Assembly (NCBI RefSeq): GCF_013377015.1
Contig: NZ_JACABA010000001.1
Location: 455,554 to 519,553 of the forward strand
Direction: 5' to 3'
Length of the DNA: 64,000 nt
From: Rhodopseudomonas sp.
GTDB lineage: Bacteria > Pseudomonadota > Alphaproteobacteria > Rhizobiales > Xanthobacteraceae
Positions 54,619 to 63,782 of this stretch are shown here, in pieces; positions within the stretch are counted from its first letter, which is position 1; every line of letters starts with the position of its first letter. The position numbers and the translations under genes were made by a program. Below the pieces are notes generated by a model that ran no database searches, was not told where the DNA came from, and saw nothing but the letters and a program-made list of their open reading frames with translations.

Positions 54619-54891
54619 TTAGCGATAGAACCGCCCCATGCCGCGGCCGCCGCCAGTGCCGTCGAGCGCTGCCCGGCACGATGCCGACAGCGATGATCGA
54701 TGGTTGGCCAAGCAATTGCGCACGCCGCGGTTGCCATGCCGGATGCCGGCGCAGTGGACGTCGATGTCGCGGACGCACAGCCGGCCGACCGGGCCGCTGC
54801 CATTGCCGCGGAACTGCGCCGCAGCCGGATCGACCGCCGCGAACGACAGCGCAGCAAACGTGGCGGAAGCGATAAGTAGAGTCTTGGTCAT
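54619..54891 (-). CDS. Secreted Cys-rich-repeat protein, one repeat
   Basis: A 90-residue exported protein with a signal peptide (LLIASATFAALSFAAVDPAAA). The mature part has one module: C-V-R-D-I-D-V-HCAG-I, then VRNCLANHRSSLSASCRAALDG. The same module appears twice in the gene upstream (54933-55385). The pattern resembles cysteine-rich repeats of unknown function found in envelope proteins. Five cysteines may form disulfides. The ATG at 54891 follows AAGGAGAACG. Confidence 0.75.
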   Translation of the reverse strand: MTKTLLIASATFAALSFAAVDPAAAQFRGNGSGPVGRLCVRDIDVHCAGIRHGNRGVRNCLANHRSSLSASCRAALDGTGGGRGMGRFYR

Positions 54892-54932
54892 CTGCGTTCT
54901 CCTTCTTCTCAGCTACAGGTGAGTAGTTCGGG

Positions 54933-55385
54933 TCACTGGAACGAGGCGCCGCGCCGACGGCCCCAGCCGGTGTTGTCGAGCGCAAGACGGCAGCCCTCGC
55001 TCAGTTTGCTGCGGGACGTTTCGAGGCATTGCCGGACCAGTCCAGTGCCGTGCTCGATCCCCGCGCAGTGTTCGGCGATCTCGGTCATGCACAGCCGCGC
55101 CACCGGCCCCATGCCGGGTCCCATGTCGGGGCCGGTGCCCTCGACCGCGGCCAGGCAGGTTTCGCCGAGGTCCTTCTGACGACCATTGAGGCAGACCCAA
55201 GCGGCCGGACCGCGCGGGGTCGCGGCGCAGAAAGTGTCGATTTCCTTGGCACACAGTGCCGAGATGACGCCCATCTGGCCGGCGCCTCCACCCCCGCCGA
55301 ACCCTGGTCCTTGCGCGAATGCGGGCGAAATGAACGAGGCGACGAGAGCGCCGAGTGCGAGAATGGCATATCGTTTGCGGATCAT
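54933..55385 (-). CDS. Secreted Cys-rich-repeat protein, two repeats
   Basis: A 150-residue exported protein. Signal peptide (ILALGALVASFISPAFA), a glycine-rich spacer, then two Cys modules: CAKEIDTFCAATPRGPAAWVCLNGRQKDLGETC, shown in shortened form, and CMTEIAEHCAGIEHGTG. Eight or more cysteines could bind metal or form disulfides. It lies 41 bp upstream of the one-repeat paralogue on the same strand, probably in one operon, and a recent duplication is likely. The function is unknown. Confidence 0.78.
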   Translation of the reverse strand: MIRKRYAILALGALVASFISPAFAQGPGFGGGGGAGQMGVISALCAKEIDTFCAATPRGPAAWVCLNGRQKDLGETCLAAVEGTGPDMGPGMGPVARLCMTEIAEHCAGIEHGTGLVRQCLETSRSKLSEGCRLALDNTGWGRRRGASFQ

Positions 55386-55527
55386 CTGAAGTCTCCCACG
55401 ATCGAATATCGTGAGAACCCTAATCCCGCTGCTCTGTCGCGATGCTGAAAGCCGTCTTCAGCTTCGCGTAAGCTAGCCAAGCGCAAGAATTGCCGCCCAC
55501 CACATTTCGGAAGACGCAGGATTGAGC

Positions 55528-55896
55528 ATGAACGTGATCAGAAAATCGCTCGCGGCTGTGTCGCTGATGCTGATCCCGATATCGGCGACGGCCCAGACCG
55601 ACGCCGTGCCTCGCGCCCAGCCCTGCGCGCTGCACAGCGACACCCCGGTCGAGACCACCGCGGCGATGGAGCAACTATTGGCCAGGATCAAGGCGAGCTA
55701 CCCGAAAGCCAGTATTCTCAAAATCGATCGCACGTCGCAGGACCTCGAAGGCTGGATATTGACCTACAAGGTCAAGATATTTCCGCCGGACGGCCGGATC
55801 GTGTGGCTGAAGTTCGACGCGAGAACGCTTGAACCGCTGGAGGGCTCAAGCGCCGACTCGCGCGGCAATCCCGAATGCAAGACCGGTCACTCGTAA
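55528..55896 (+). CDS. PepSY-like secreted protein
   Basis: A 122-residue exported protein with signal peptide SLAAVSLMLIPISATAQ. The mature body has LLARIKASYPKASILKIDRTSQDLEGWILTYKVKIF..., a PepSY-like half-domain that may inhibit a periplasmic partner or act as a regulatory subunit. ATG at 55528 follows GCAGGA. The gene overlaps the long frame of the response regulator (start at 55875), but the real start of that gene is GTG 55929, giving a 32-bp gap. Confidence 0.7.
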   Translation: MNVIRKSLAAVSLMLIPISATAQTDAVPRAQPCALHSDTPVETTAAMEQLLARIKASYPKASILKIDRTSQDLEGWILTYKVKIFPPDGRIVWLKFDARTLEPLEGSSADSRGNPECKTGHS

Positions 55897-55928
55897 GCAA
55901 GCGAGCGGCATCGGCGCTGGAGCGCACC

Positions 55929-56594
55929 GTGCGAATTCTCCTGATCGAGGACGACACCAGGCTGGCGCGACAGATCGCGGATGCCCTTGGCAACGCCGGC
56001 TACACGGTCGATCGCAGCACCGATGGCGAGGACGGCTGGTTCCGCGGCGACAGCGAGGATTACGATGCGGTCATTCTCGACCTCGGCCTGCCGGCGATGG
56101 ACGGGCTGTCGGTGCTACGACGCTGGCGCAACGCCAAGCGCGCGATGCCGGTGCTGATTCTGACGGCGCGGGCATCGTGGCGCGAGAAAGTCACGGGATT
56201 GCGCGAAGGCGCGGACGACTACCTCGCCAAGCCGTTCGAGATCGAGGAATTGCGGGCGCGGATCGAGGCGTTGATCCGCCGCGCCTGCCGCCATGCCGCG
56301 GCGGAAATCAGCTCCGCGGGCCTTTGCCTCGATCCGTCGTCGCAGCGCATCAGCCGGAGCGGCGCGCCGCTCGATCTCACCGCTCTGGAGTATCGCGCGC
56401 TGGCCTATCTGATGATGCATCAGGGCAAGGTCGTTTCCAAAACCGAGCTCACCGAACACATCTACGGCCAGGACGACGATCGCGATTCCAATGTGATCGA
56501 GGTGCTGATCAACCGGCTGCGCAAGAAGATCGGCGCCGAACTGATCCGCACCCGCCGCGGCCAGGGCTACGCGATCGGCGAGCAACCGCCATGA
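55929..56594 (+). CDS. OmpR/PhoP-family response regulator
   Basis: A 221-residue regulator. Receiver domain with acidic pair IEDD and phospho-acceptor Asp51 (VILDLGLPAMDG), Thr in LTARAS and Lys in AKPFE. The winged-helix output has LTALEYRALAYLMMHQGKVVSKTEL and DRDSNVIEVLINRLRKKI. Length is that of PhoP. GTG at 55929 has GGAG 6 bp upstream; an ATG at 55875 adds 18 unrelated residues. It is co-translated with the kinase gene (ATGA overlap). Confidence 0.9.
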   Translation: MRILLIEDDTRLARQIADALGNAGYTVDRSTDGEDGWFRGDSEDYDAVILDLGLPAMDGLSVLRRWRNAKRAMPVLILTARASWREKVTGLREGADDYLAKPFEIEELRARIEALIRRACRHAAAEISSAGLCLDPSSQRISRSGAPLDLTALEYRALAYLMMHQGKVVSKTELTEHIYGQDDDRDSNVIEVLINRLRKKIGAELIRTRRGQGYAIGEQPP

Positions 56595-57925
56595 CCCGCG
56601 CGCCTGCGCTCCGGCTGCGTCTGGTCACCGCGTCATTGGCGTGGATCGTAGTGTCGCTCGCCATCACCGGCGTGTTGCTGGTATGGCTGTTCCGCTCCCA
56701 TATCGAACAGCGCTTCGACCGCACGCTGTACGATCATCTCGAAGAACTGGCGGCGGCGGCCGAGATCGGCGCGGGCGGCGCGCCGACGCTGTCGTGGGAG
56801 CCCGCCGACCCGCGCTTCAAGCCGGCGCTGTCCGGTTGGTATTGGGAAATCCACGCCGACGGCCTGATGTTGCGGGCATCGCCATCGCTGAATGGCGCCA
56901 CGCTCGGCGTCCAGGGCCCGGGAGCCGGGCAGCCTCGCTCCTATCAATATGCCAAAGGCCCCGCGGGAGAGGATTTGCGGCTGATCGTGCAGGACATCGT
57001 GTTGCCGGAACGGCCAGGAGCGCTGACCATCGTGGTGGCCGGGCCATGCACCGACATCCATACCGACGTCCGCAGTTTCGCCGGCAATCTGGCGATGTCG
57101 CTCGGCGTGCTCGCTCTCACGCTGGGGATGCTGGTGCTGCTACAAGTCGGCTATGGCCTGCGTCCGCTTTGCAATATGCAATCGGCGCTGAACGCCGTCC
57201 GGCTCGGATCGCGCGACCAGCTCGCGGAGAGCGACAGCCCCGCCGAGGTGCTGCCGCTGATCGAGGAGGTCAATGCGCTGCTGCGGCAGCGGCAAGCGAT
57301 GATCGAACGCGCCCGCGCCGAAGCCGGCGACCTCGCCCATGCGCTGAAGACGCCGATCGCGGCGATCAGCAACGAGGCGGGCCGGATCGACGACGAGGCC
57401 GGCGCCATCATCCAGGCCGAAATCGGCCGGATGCGGCAGGCGGTCGAGCATCATCTGGTGCGCGCCCGCGCCGCCGCCGGCTTCCGCTCGCCGCATGCGC
57501 GCGCGGCGCTCGACGACGTGCTCGCCGACGTGCAGTTCAGCCTACAGCGACTTTACCCGGAGCAGGCTGTCGTGGTCGAGACTCCAGCGGGCGCATCGTT
57601 TGCCGGTCAAGCCGACGATCTCGGTGAGATGATCGGCAACCTCGCTGACAACGCCGGAAAATGGGCGCGCGGGCGGATCACGATCGCCGCCGCCGTGGTC
57701 GGCGAACGCCTCGCCGTTACCGTCGACGACGACGGTCCTGGCCTCGATGCGGCTGGCCAGATCGCGGCAGTCGAGCGCGGCGGCCGGCTCGATACCGAAA
57801 AACCCGGGCACGGGCTCGGCCTCTCGATCGTCGCGCATCTGGCCGAACTCTATGGCGGCCGCCTGACGCTGTCGTCCTCGCCGCTCGGCGGCTTGCACGC
57901 CGAACTGGACCTGCCGGCCGGCTGA
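56591..57925 (+). CDS. PhoQ-like sensor histidine kinase
   Basis: A 444-residue membrane kinase. Helix 1 at about 12-35, periplasmic sensor of about 130 residues (WYWEIHADGLML), helix 2 at about 165-187. The phospho-acceptor His250 lies in GDLAHALKTPIAAIS, and the ATPase has NLADNAGKWA and DDDGPGLD. The HALKTP motif is characteristic of PhoQ-type kinases. It forms an operon with the PepSY-like protein and the response regulator. The signal is unknown. Confidence 0.9.
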   Translation: MTRAPALRLRLVTASLAWIVVSLAITGVLLVWLFRSHIEQRFDRTLYDHLEELAAAAEIGAGGAPTLSWEPADPRFKPALSGWYWEIHADGLMLRASPSLNGATLGVQGPGAGQPRSYQYAKGPAGEDLRLIVQDIVLPERPGALTIVVAGPCTDIHTDVRSFAGNLAMSLGVLALTLGMLVLLQVGYGLRPLCNMQSALNAVRLGSRDQLAESDSPAEVLPLIEEVNALLRQRQAMIERARAEAGDLAHALKTPIAAISNEAGRIDDEAGAIIQAEIGRMRQAVEHHLVRARAAAGFRSPHARAALDDVLADVQFSLQRLYPEQAVVVETPAGASFAGQADDLGEMIGNLADNAGKWARGRITIAAAVVGERLAVTVDDDGPGLDAAGQIAAVERGGRLDTEKPGHGLGLSIVAHLAELYGGRLTLSSSPLGGLHAELDLPAG

Positions 57926-57950
57926 GCCTGTTCAGGCGGGAATCGAAAAT

Positions 57951-57990
57951 CAATCGATTGAAACGAACGATTTAACGCATATTATGCGTT
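57951..57990. promoter_or_regulatory. Inverted repeats upstream of yeiH
   Basis: CAATCGATTG (57951-57960) and AACGCATA-T-TATGCGTT (57974-57990) are perfect palindromes 60-100 bp before the YeiH-like gene. They probably bind the LysR regulator encoded after yeiH. Confidence 0.5.
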
Positions 57991-58047
57991 GGATCGATTG
58001 ATCGCGAATGGTGATGGTCGACCGGGACCCACAATGGAGACTCGGTC

Positions 58048-59118
58048 ATGCATACGCTGGCTCGGAAGGAAGATCCCTCGCCCGCCCTTGTCGCCCCACA
58101 TCCAGCAGCGCCCTCGCTGGCGGTTGCACTCGAGAGCGGGATCTGGCCGGGCCTGGTGCTAACGGCCATCGTGGCCGCCGCCGCTTACGCGGTGCGGCAA
58201 TTGCCGGGTGGCACAATCTTCAGTCCGATGATCCTGGCGATCGTGATCGGCATCGCGTTTCAGAACATCGTCGGCACGCCGCACAAGGCCAGGGCCGGCG
58301 TCACCTTCGCGCTGCGCCGACTGCTCCGCCTCGCGATCGTGCTGCTTGGCCTGCAACTGACGACGGCGCAGGTCGCGGGCGTCGGCGGCACCGGCGTAGC
58401 GGTGATCGCGCTGTCGTTGGTCGCGACCTTTCTGTTCACCACCTGGCTCGGCCGCCTGCTCGGCGTCGACCGCAAACTCACCGAGTTGATCGCCGCCGGC
58501 ACATCGATCTGCGGCGCCTCGGCGGTGATCGCCGCCAACACGGTGACCGAGGCGCATGACGAGGACGTCGCCTATGCGGTCGCCTGCGTCACCGTGTTCG
58601 GCTCAATCGCGATGTTCGTCTATCCGCTGCTACCAGGCCTGCTGGCTTTGAGCCCGCATGGCTATGGATTGTGGGCGGGCGCATCGATCCACGAAATCGC
58701 CCAGGTGGTTGCGGCCGGATTCCAGGACGGCCGCGACGCAGGAGAATTCGCCACCATCGCCAAATTGTCCCGGGTGATGCTGCTGGCGCCGGTGGTGATC
58801 ACGCTCGGGCTGCTGGCGGCGCGGCGGCTGCGCCGTCACGGCCATGCCACCCGCGCGGCGAAGCCGCCGATGCCGTGGTTCGTGCTCGGCTTTGTGGCGA
58901 TGGTCGGCCTCAACAGCCTTGTCAGCATTCCCCAGGAGATCAAGACCGGGATCGCCACCGCGACCACGCTACTGCTGGCGATGGCGCTGGCGGCGATGGG
59001 ACTCGAAACCAAGATCGACAAGCTCCGCGCCAAGGGGCTGCGGCCATTGCTGCTCGGCCTCGCTGCCTCGCTGTTCATCGCCGGCTTCAGCCTGATGCTG
59101 GTCAAGATCACCACATGA
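58048..59118 (+). CDS. YeiH-family (UPF0324) membrane transporter
   Basis: A 356-residue inner-membrane protein with about ten hydrophobic helices. The family motif [29 protein letters not shown] and the late MGLETKID motif are present. YeiH proteins are annotated as putative sulfate or sulfite exporters, a role not established here. The LysR gene after it is probably its regulator. ATG at 58048 follows GGAG by a few bases. Confidence 0.85.
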   Translation: MHTLARKEDPSPALVAPHPAAPSLAVALESGIWPGLVLTAIVAAAAYAVRQLPGGTIFSPMILAIVIGIAFQNIVGTPHKARAGVTFALRRLLRLAIVLLGLQLTTAQVAGVGGTGVAVIALSLVATFLFTTWLGRLLGVDRKLTELIAAGTSICGASAVIAANTVTEAHDEDVAYAVACVTVFGSIAMFVYPLLPGLLALSPHGYGLWAGASIHEIAQVVAAGFQDGRDAGEFATIAKLSRVMLLAPVVITLGLLAARRLRRHGHATRAAKPPMPWFVLGFVAMVGLNSLVSIPQEIKTGIATATTLLLAMALAAMGLETKIDKLRAKGLRPLLLGLAASLFIAGFSLMLVKITT

Positions 59119-59127
59119 TGGAGCCAC

Positions 59128-60024
59128 ATGACGCTTGAACAACTGCGTATCTTCGTCGCGGTCGCGAGCCGTGAACACGTCACCCAGGGCGCGCGCGACC
59201 TCAATCTGACGCAATCGGCAACCAGTGCGGCGATCGCCGCGCTGGAAGCGCGCTATGCGACCAAATTGTTCGACCGGATCGGCCGGCGGATCGTCTTGAC
59301 CGAGGCCGGACGCACCTTTCTCATCGAGGCACGGGCGGTGCTGGCGCGCGCAGCCGCGGCCGAGACGGTGCTGGCGGATCTCGCCGGCCTGAATAGCGGC
59401 TCGCTGACCCTGGCCGCGAGCCAGACCGTCGCCAACTACTGGCTGCCGCCAGCGATCGCTCGCTATCAGGCACGGCATCCGGCAATCTCGATCAAGCTGG
59501 TGATCGGCAATACCGAAGCGGTCGCGGCGCTGGTCCAGGAGGGCATCGCCGATATCGGCTACGTCGAGGGCGAGATCGATGAACCGGCAATGTCGATCGC
59601 AGCCGTCGCCGATGACGACCTCGTGCTGGTGGTCGGCCCCGGCCATCCCTGGGCGACACACGCGCCGCTGCCGTCGCGCGATTTCGCAACGGCGCGCTGG
59701 ATCCTGCGCGAACGCGGCTCGGGAACGCGATCGATGTTCGAAGCAGCGTTGCCGGCGCTCGGCGTCGATCCGCGCCAATTGAACGTCGCGCTGGAGCTTC
59801 CATCCAACGAGGCGGTGCGCTCGGCGGTCGAAGCCGGCGCCGGCGCAACGGTGGTCTCGAAACTGGTCGCGGTCGGTTCGATCAAGGCCGGAACGCTGGT
59901 TGCGGTCGACGTCGCGATGCCGAAGCGGCAATTCTTCGCGCTGCGTCACAAGCAGCGTTATGTCACTCAGGCCGCACAGGCATTCATACGGTTGGCTGCT
60001 AACCGCGACGACGATCAGCCGTGA
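59128..60024 (+). CDS. LysR-family regulator, YeiE-like
   Basis: A 298-residue regulator with N-terminal helix-turn-helix (LEQLRIFVAVASREHVTQGARDLNLTQSATSAAIAALEARY) and a ligand-binding domain opening at LAASQTVANYWLPPAIARYQARHP. It is co-directional with yeiH, 9 bp after its stop. In Escherichia coli the YeiE gene is likewise beside yeiH. Ligands of YeiE relatives include sulfite. Convergent with ackA, 34 bp apart. Confidence 0.88.
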   Translation: MTLEQLRIFVAVASREHVTQGARDLNLTQSATSAAIAALEARYATKLFDRIGRRIVLTEAGRTFLIEARAVLARAAAAETVLADLAGLNSGSLTLAASQTVANYWLPPAIARYQARHPAISIKLVIGNTEAVAALVQEGIADIGYVEGEIDEPAMSIAAVADDDLVLVVGPGHPWATHAPLPSRDFATARWILRERGSGTRSMFEAALPALGVDPRQLNVALELPSNEAVRSAVEAGAGATVVSKLVAVGSIKAGTLVAVDVAMPKRQFFALRHKQRYVTQAAQAFIRLAANRDDDQP

Positions 60025-60058
60025 TTGCCGGCTCCGCGCGGCAACGCCGATCCGATCG

Positions 60059-61249
60059 TCAGCTGGCGCCATCGGTCAGCTGCCAGGCATGCAGCGCGAT
60101 CATCAAATCTTCATTGGTCGGAATCACCCAGACCGAGGTCTTACTATTCGCGATCGTGATCCGCGCGGCACCGGCGGTGTTCGCCGCGGCATCGATGGTC
60201 ACGCCGAGCCATCCGGCTTGAGCGCAGACAAGCCGGCGAACCTCAGCGGCGTGTTCGCCGATCCCACCGGTGAACACCAGCGCATCCAGCCCGCCGAGCG
60301 CCGCGGCGAGCGAGCCCAGCTCGCGGCCGATGCGATAGACGAACAATTCGATCGCCTCGGCGGCGTGCGGGTCGGCGCTCGACAGCAACGTGCGCATGTC
60401 GTCGCTGATGCCGGAGACACCCAGCATGCCCGACGAATGATACAGCATGTCGCTCACCGTCTGCGCGGTCATGCCGAGTTGCTGGATCAAATACAGTACC
60501 GCGCCGGGATCGAGGTTACCGCAACGGCTTCCCATCGGCAGACCGTCGAGTGCGGTGAAACCCATGGTGGTCGCCACGCTGGTGCGCCGGTGCATCGCGC
60601 AGAGACTGGCGCCGCCGCCGAGATGCGCGACGACGACTCGTCCCTCAGCGGCGACCGGGCCGAGGATGCCGGGCAGTACGCTGGCAACGTACTCGTAGGA
60701 CAGGCCGTGAAAGCCATAGCGCCGGACGCCCCGCTCGGTGATGCTGCGCGGCAGCGCGAAGGCCGCGGCCACCTCCGGCTGAGTGTGGTGGAAGGCGGTG
60801 TCGAAGCATGCGACCTGCGGCAGCGCCGGGTGCAGCTTCGCCAGCGCCTCGATGGCGGCGAGGTTATGCGGCTGATGCAACGGCGCCAGCGGAATCAGCT
60901 CGCATAGCCGTTGCATCACCGCGGCGTCGACGCGCACCGGCGCGGTGAAAATCAACCCGCCATGCACCACGCGATGTCCCGCAGCGGTCAGGGCCTGATC
61001 CGGAAAGCTGCGCTCGATCCAGCCGATCAGCGCCGCGATCGCATCCTCGTGGCTGGTGGTCTCGGCCAGATGGTCGTCCGCCAGCGCGGCCCCCGCGCGA
61101 TCGGTCGCGGTGAAATGCACGCGGTGTCCGATGCCGTCGAACGCGCCTTCGCAGATCAAGTGCTGCGGGGTCGGCCGCATATGCGCCTCGAACAGCGCGA
61201 ACTTGATGCTGGAGGAGCCGGCGTTCAGCACCACGATGACGTCGCTCAT
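60059..61249 (-). CDS. ackA: Acetate kinase
   Basis: A 396-residue kinase converting acetyl phosphate and ADP to acetate and ATP. Its opening VVLNAGSSSIKFALFE, HRVVHGG, YGFHGLSYEYV, GGGASLCA, and the C-terminal FTGGIGEHA are all visible. Its start ATG at 61249 overlaps the upstream MaoC-Pta fusion stop by 4 bp, so both enzymes are co-translated to run substrate-level phosphorylation. Confidence 0.95.
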   Translation of the reverse strand: MSDVIVVLNAGSSSIKFALFEAHMRPTPQHLICEGAFDGIGHRVHFTATDRAGAALADDHLAETTSHEDAIAALIGWIERSFPDQALTAAGHRVVHGGLIFTAPVRVDAAVMQRLCELIPLAPLHQPHNLAAIEALAKLHPALPQVACFDTAFHHTQPEVAAAFALPRSITERGVRRYGFHGLSYEYVASVLPGILGPVAAEGRVVVAHLGGGASLCAMHRRTSVATTMGFTALDGLPMGSRCGNLDPGAVLYLIQQLGMTAQTVSDMLYHSSGMLGVSGISDDMRTLLSSADPHAAEAIELFVYRIGRELGSLAAALGGLDALVFTGGIGEHAAEVRRLVCAQAGWLGVTIDAAANTAGAARITIANSKTSVWVIPTNEDLMIALHAWQLTDGAS

Positions 61250-62640
61250 GGCATCGTTCCCGCCTTGTGGCGCGCCAACAGCAGCGCGATCGCACAGGAG
61301 CCGAGCCGAGCCAGCGTCTTGTCGGCGCGGCTGGTCAGGATGATCGGCACCCGCGCGCCGAGCACGATCCCGGCGATCTCCGCCGCCGCGAGATATTCCA
61401 GCTGCTTCGCCAGCATGTTGCCGGCCTCCAGATCCGGCACCACGAAAATGTCGGCGCGGCCGGCGACCGGCGAGACGATGCCCTTGGTTTTCGCCGCCTC
61501 CGCCGAGACCGCATTGTCGAAGGCCAGCGGTCCGTCGAGAATGCCGCCGGTGATCTGGCCGCGATCGGCCATCTTGCACAGCGCTGCGGCGTCGAGCGTG
61601 GAGCGGATGGTTTCGGTGACGATCTCGACCGCCGAGAGAATCGCCACCCGCGGCTGCGGAATCCCGAGCGCATGTGCGAGCTCGATCGCGTTCTGGATGA
61701 TGTCGCGCTTGTCGGTCAGTGTCGGATAGATGTTGATCGCGGCGTCGGTGACCAGTAGCGCCCGCGGATAGGCCGGCGCATCGATCGCATAGACGTGGCT
61801 GATGCGTCTGGCGGTGCGCAGGCCGAGATCGTGATCGGTCACCGCGTGCATCAGTTCTTCTGTGTGCAGCGCGCCCTTCATCAGCGCCTCGACCTTGCCG
61901 GCGCGCGCCATTGCCACCGCGACGGCCGCGGCGGCGGCGCTGTGATCGGCGGCGACGATCTCATACGGCGCCAGATCAAGCGCGGCCAGGGCGGCAGCGG
62001 CAAGGATCTTGAGCTTCGGACCAACCAGCACCGGCAGGATCAATCCGGCGCGGGCGGCCTCGATCGCGCCAAGCAGCGACGGCGCGTCGACCGGATGCAC
62101 CACCGCCGTGCGGATCGGCTCGAGCCCCTTGGTCATCTCGATCAGGCGCTCGTAGCGCCTCCCCTTGCGGTGCAGATCGATCTCTGGGAGCAGGATGCGC
62201 GGGCGCGAGATCTTCTCGGTCGGCGCCACCACCTCGGCGGTGCCGACGATCACCTCCTCGCCACTTTGGTTGGTGGCGCGGCAGTCGAGCACGACCTTGT
62301 GTTTCTCGCTGGATTTCTCCGCCACCCGTACCGTCACGGTGATGGTATCGCCGACGCTTACCGGCTTCACGAACCGCAACGATTGATCGAGATAGATCGT
62401 TCCAGGACCGGGCAATTGCGTGCCGAGCAGCGTCGAGATCAGCGCACCGCCCCACATGCCATGCGCCACCACATGATGAAAATGATCGCTCTTGGCAAAC
62501 GTCGCGTCGACATGCATGGGGTTGACGTCTCCCGACATGATCGCGAACGACTCGATGTCGTGGTAGCTGAGCGTCCGAACCAGGCTCGCGGTGTCTCCCA
62601 CCCGAATCTCGTCGAATGTACGATTTTCGATTTGTTCCAT
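61246..62640 (-). CDS. MaoC-phosphate acetyltransferase fusion
   Basis: A 464-residue fusion. N-terminal MaoC-like hydratase domain (FDEIRVGDTASLVRTL, SGDVNPMHVDATFA, GMWGGALISTLLG) at about 1-140, then a PTA_PTB domain (about 165-460) with NIYPTLTDKRDIIQNAIELA and PDLEAGNMLAKQL. It transfers acyl from CoA to phosphate, the product going to acetate kinase. ATG at 62640 is used; a TTG 12 codons upstream would overlap the fabI remnant. Confidence 0.9.
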   Translation of the reverse strand: MEQIENRTFDEIRVGDTASLVRTLSYHDIESFAIMSGDVNPMHVDATFAKSDHFHHVVAHGMWGGALISTLLGTQLPGPGTIYLDQSLRFVKPVSVGDTITVTVRVAEKSSEKHKVVLDCRATNQSGEEVIVGTAEVVAPTEKISRPRILLPEIDLHRKGRRYERLIEMTKGLEPIRTAVVHPVDAPSLLGAIEAARAGLILPVLVGPKLKILAAAALAALDLAPYEIVAADHSAAAAAVAVAMARAGKVEALMKGALHTEELMHAVTDHDLGLRTARRISHVYAIDAPAYPRALLVTDAAINIYPTLTDKRDIIQNAIELAHALGIPQPRVAILSAVEIVTETIRSTLDAAALCKMADRGQITGGILDGPLAFDNAVSAEAAKTKGIVSPVAGRADIFVVPDLEAGNMLAKQLEYLAAAEIAGIVLGARVPIILTSRADKTLARLGSCAIALLLARHKAGTMP

Positions 62641-62665
62641 CGGCTGCCCCGGTTTGGCTGAGAAC

Positions 62666-62764
62666 TCAACCGACAATGTGATAACCCGCGTCGATGCAGC
62701 CGAAAGCGATACTGTGTTCGTTGGCGATACCGACGATCAATCCCTTCTTGCCTCTAAGCGACAT
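62666..62764 (-). pseudogene. fabI: fabI remnant with an internal deletion
   Basis: A 33-codon frame with intact start (AGGAAGAG ribosome site, ATG at 62764) reads as the first 20 or so residues of enoyl-ACP reductase (MSLRGKKGLIVGIANE, then HSIAFGC) joined directly to DAGYHIVG and a stop, which is the typical end of related FabI proteins. The central 230 or so codons are missing and the frame is kept. No enzyme can result. Related gene clusters keep a full fabI in this place, from general knowledge. Confidence 0.7.
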
Positions 62765-62912
62765 CGTCTCTTCCTGGTCCAATGACATCAGCCGTCACCG
62801 ATGCGACGACCGGGACGTAACCGCCCGCCGCACCGCGACGGCGCTCCAGCCGTTCGTATAGCATCGTTGTGCGCTCGGATTCGTGACCGAACTGCCGCGC
62901 CCCGCGCACTGC

Positions 62913-63782
62913 TCACTTCACCAACTGCCTGCGGAATTTCATCAACTCCCTGTGGCGCGCGGCGGTGGTCTTCGGATAGCTCATCTCGAGCCCCTCGAGC
63001 GCGTCGACAATGACCTGAGACACGATCAGACGGGCGCTTTCCTTGTCGTCTGCCGGCACCACAAACCACGGCGCGTGCTCGGTGCTGGTCGCGCTCAGGC
63101 ACTGCTCATAGGCCTTCATGTAGTCCTTCCAATATTTGCGCTCCTAGATGTCGGCCTCGCTGAATTTCCAGTTCTTGTCGACGTCGTCGATCCGCGCCAG
63201 GAACCGTTTGCGCTGTTCGTCTTTCGACAGATGCAGGAAGAACTTGATGATCCGCGTGCCATTAGCGTGGAGGTGCTTCTCCAGATCGACGATCGAGCGA
63301 TAGCGCCCCTGCCAGATCTTCTTGTCGTGGTGCGGGGTCTCCGGAATCGATTCGCTGCGCAGAATGTCCGGATGGACGCGGACGATCAGCACTTCCTCGT
63401 AATAGGATCGGTTGAAGATGCCGATCCGGCCGCGTTCCGGCAGATCGCGCGTGGTACGCCAGAGGAAGTCGTGCTCCAGCTCGGCCGCGCTGGGATGCTT
63501 GAAGCTGGACACCTGGCAGCCCTGCGGATTGATGCCCGACATCACATGCTGGATCGCGCCATCCTTTCCCGCCGCGTCCATTGCCTGGAAGATCAGCAAC
63601 ACGGCATGACGGTCGGAGGCGTAGAGCAGCTTCTGCTGCTTACTGAGCTGCGCGACGTGCTCCGCAAGCAGCGTCTCGTAATGCTCCTTCGATTGGTAGA
63701 AGGATTTCACCCTGGTCGGCCATTTGTGCAGCTTGACCTGATCGCCCTCGCCGACGCGAAAGTCCTTGGTGTCGATCTTCAT
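62913..63782 (-). pseudogene. ppk2: Polyphosphate kinase 2 with in-frame amber codon
   Basis: The 290-codon frame is PPK2 throughout: Walker A region [30 protein letters not shown] as the lid/Walker B part, and [14 protein letters not shown]. After KFSEADI an amber codon (63144-63146) interrupts it. Reading on in the same frame gives ERKYWKDYMKAYEQCLSATS, the normal continuation where relatives carry Lys (AAG to TAG is a single base change). The result is a 212-residue truncated product or, with readthrough, a 289-residue protein. It overlaps the F1 gamma gene end by 4 bp. Confidence 0.85.

Noticed and set aside
62788-63102. Minus-strand frame overlapping the end of ppk2
   Set aside because: It is out of frame with PPK2, whose similarity explains the same DNA.
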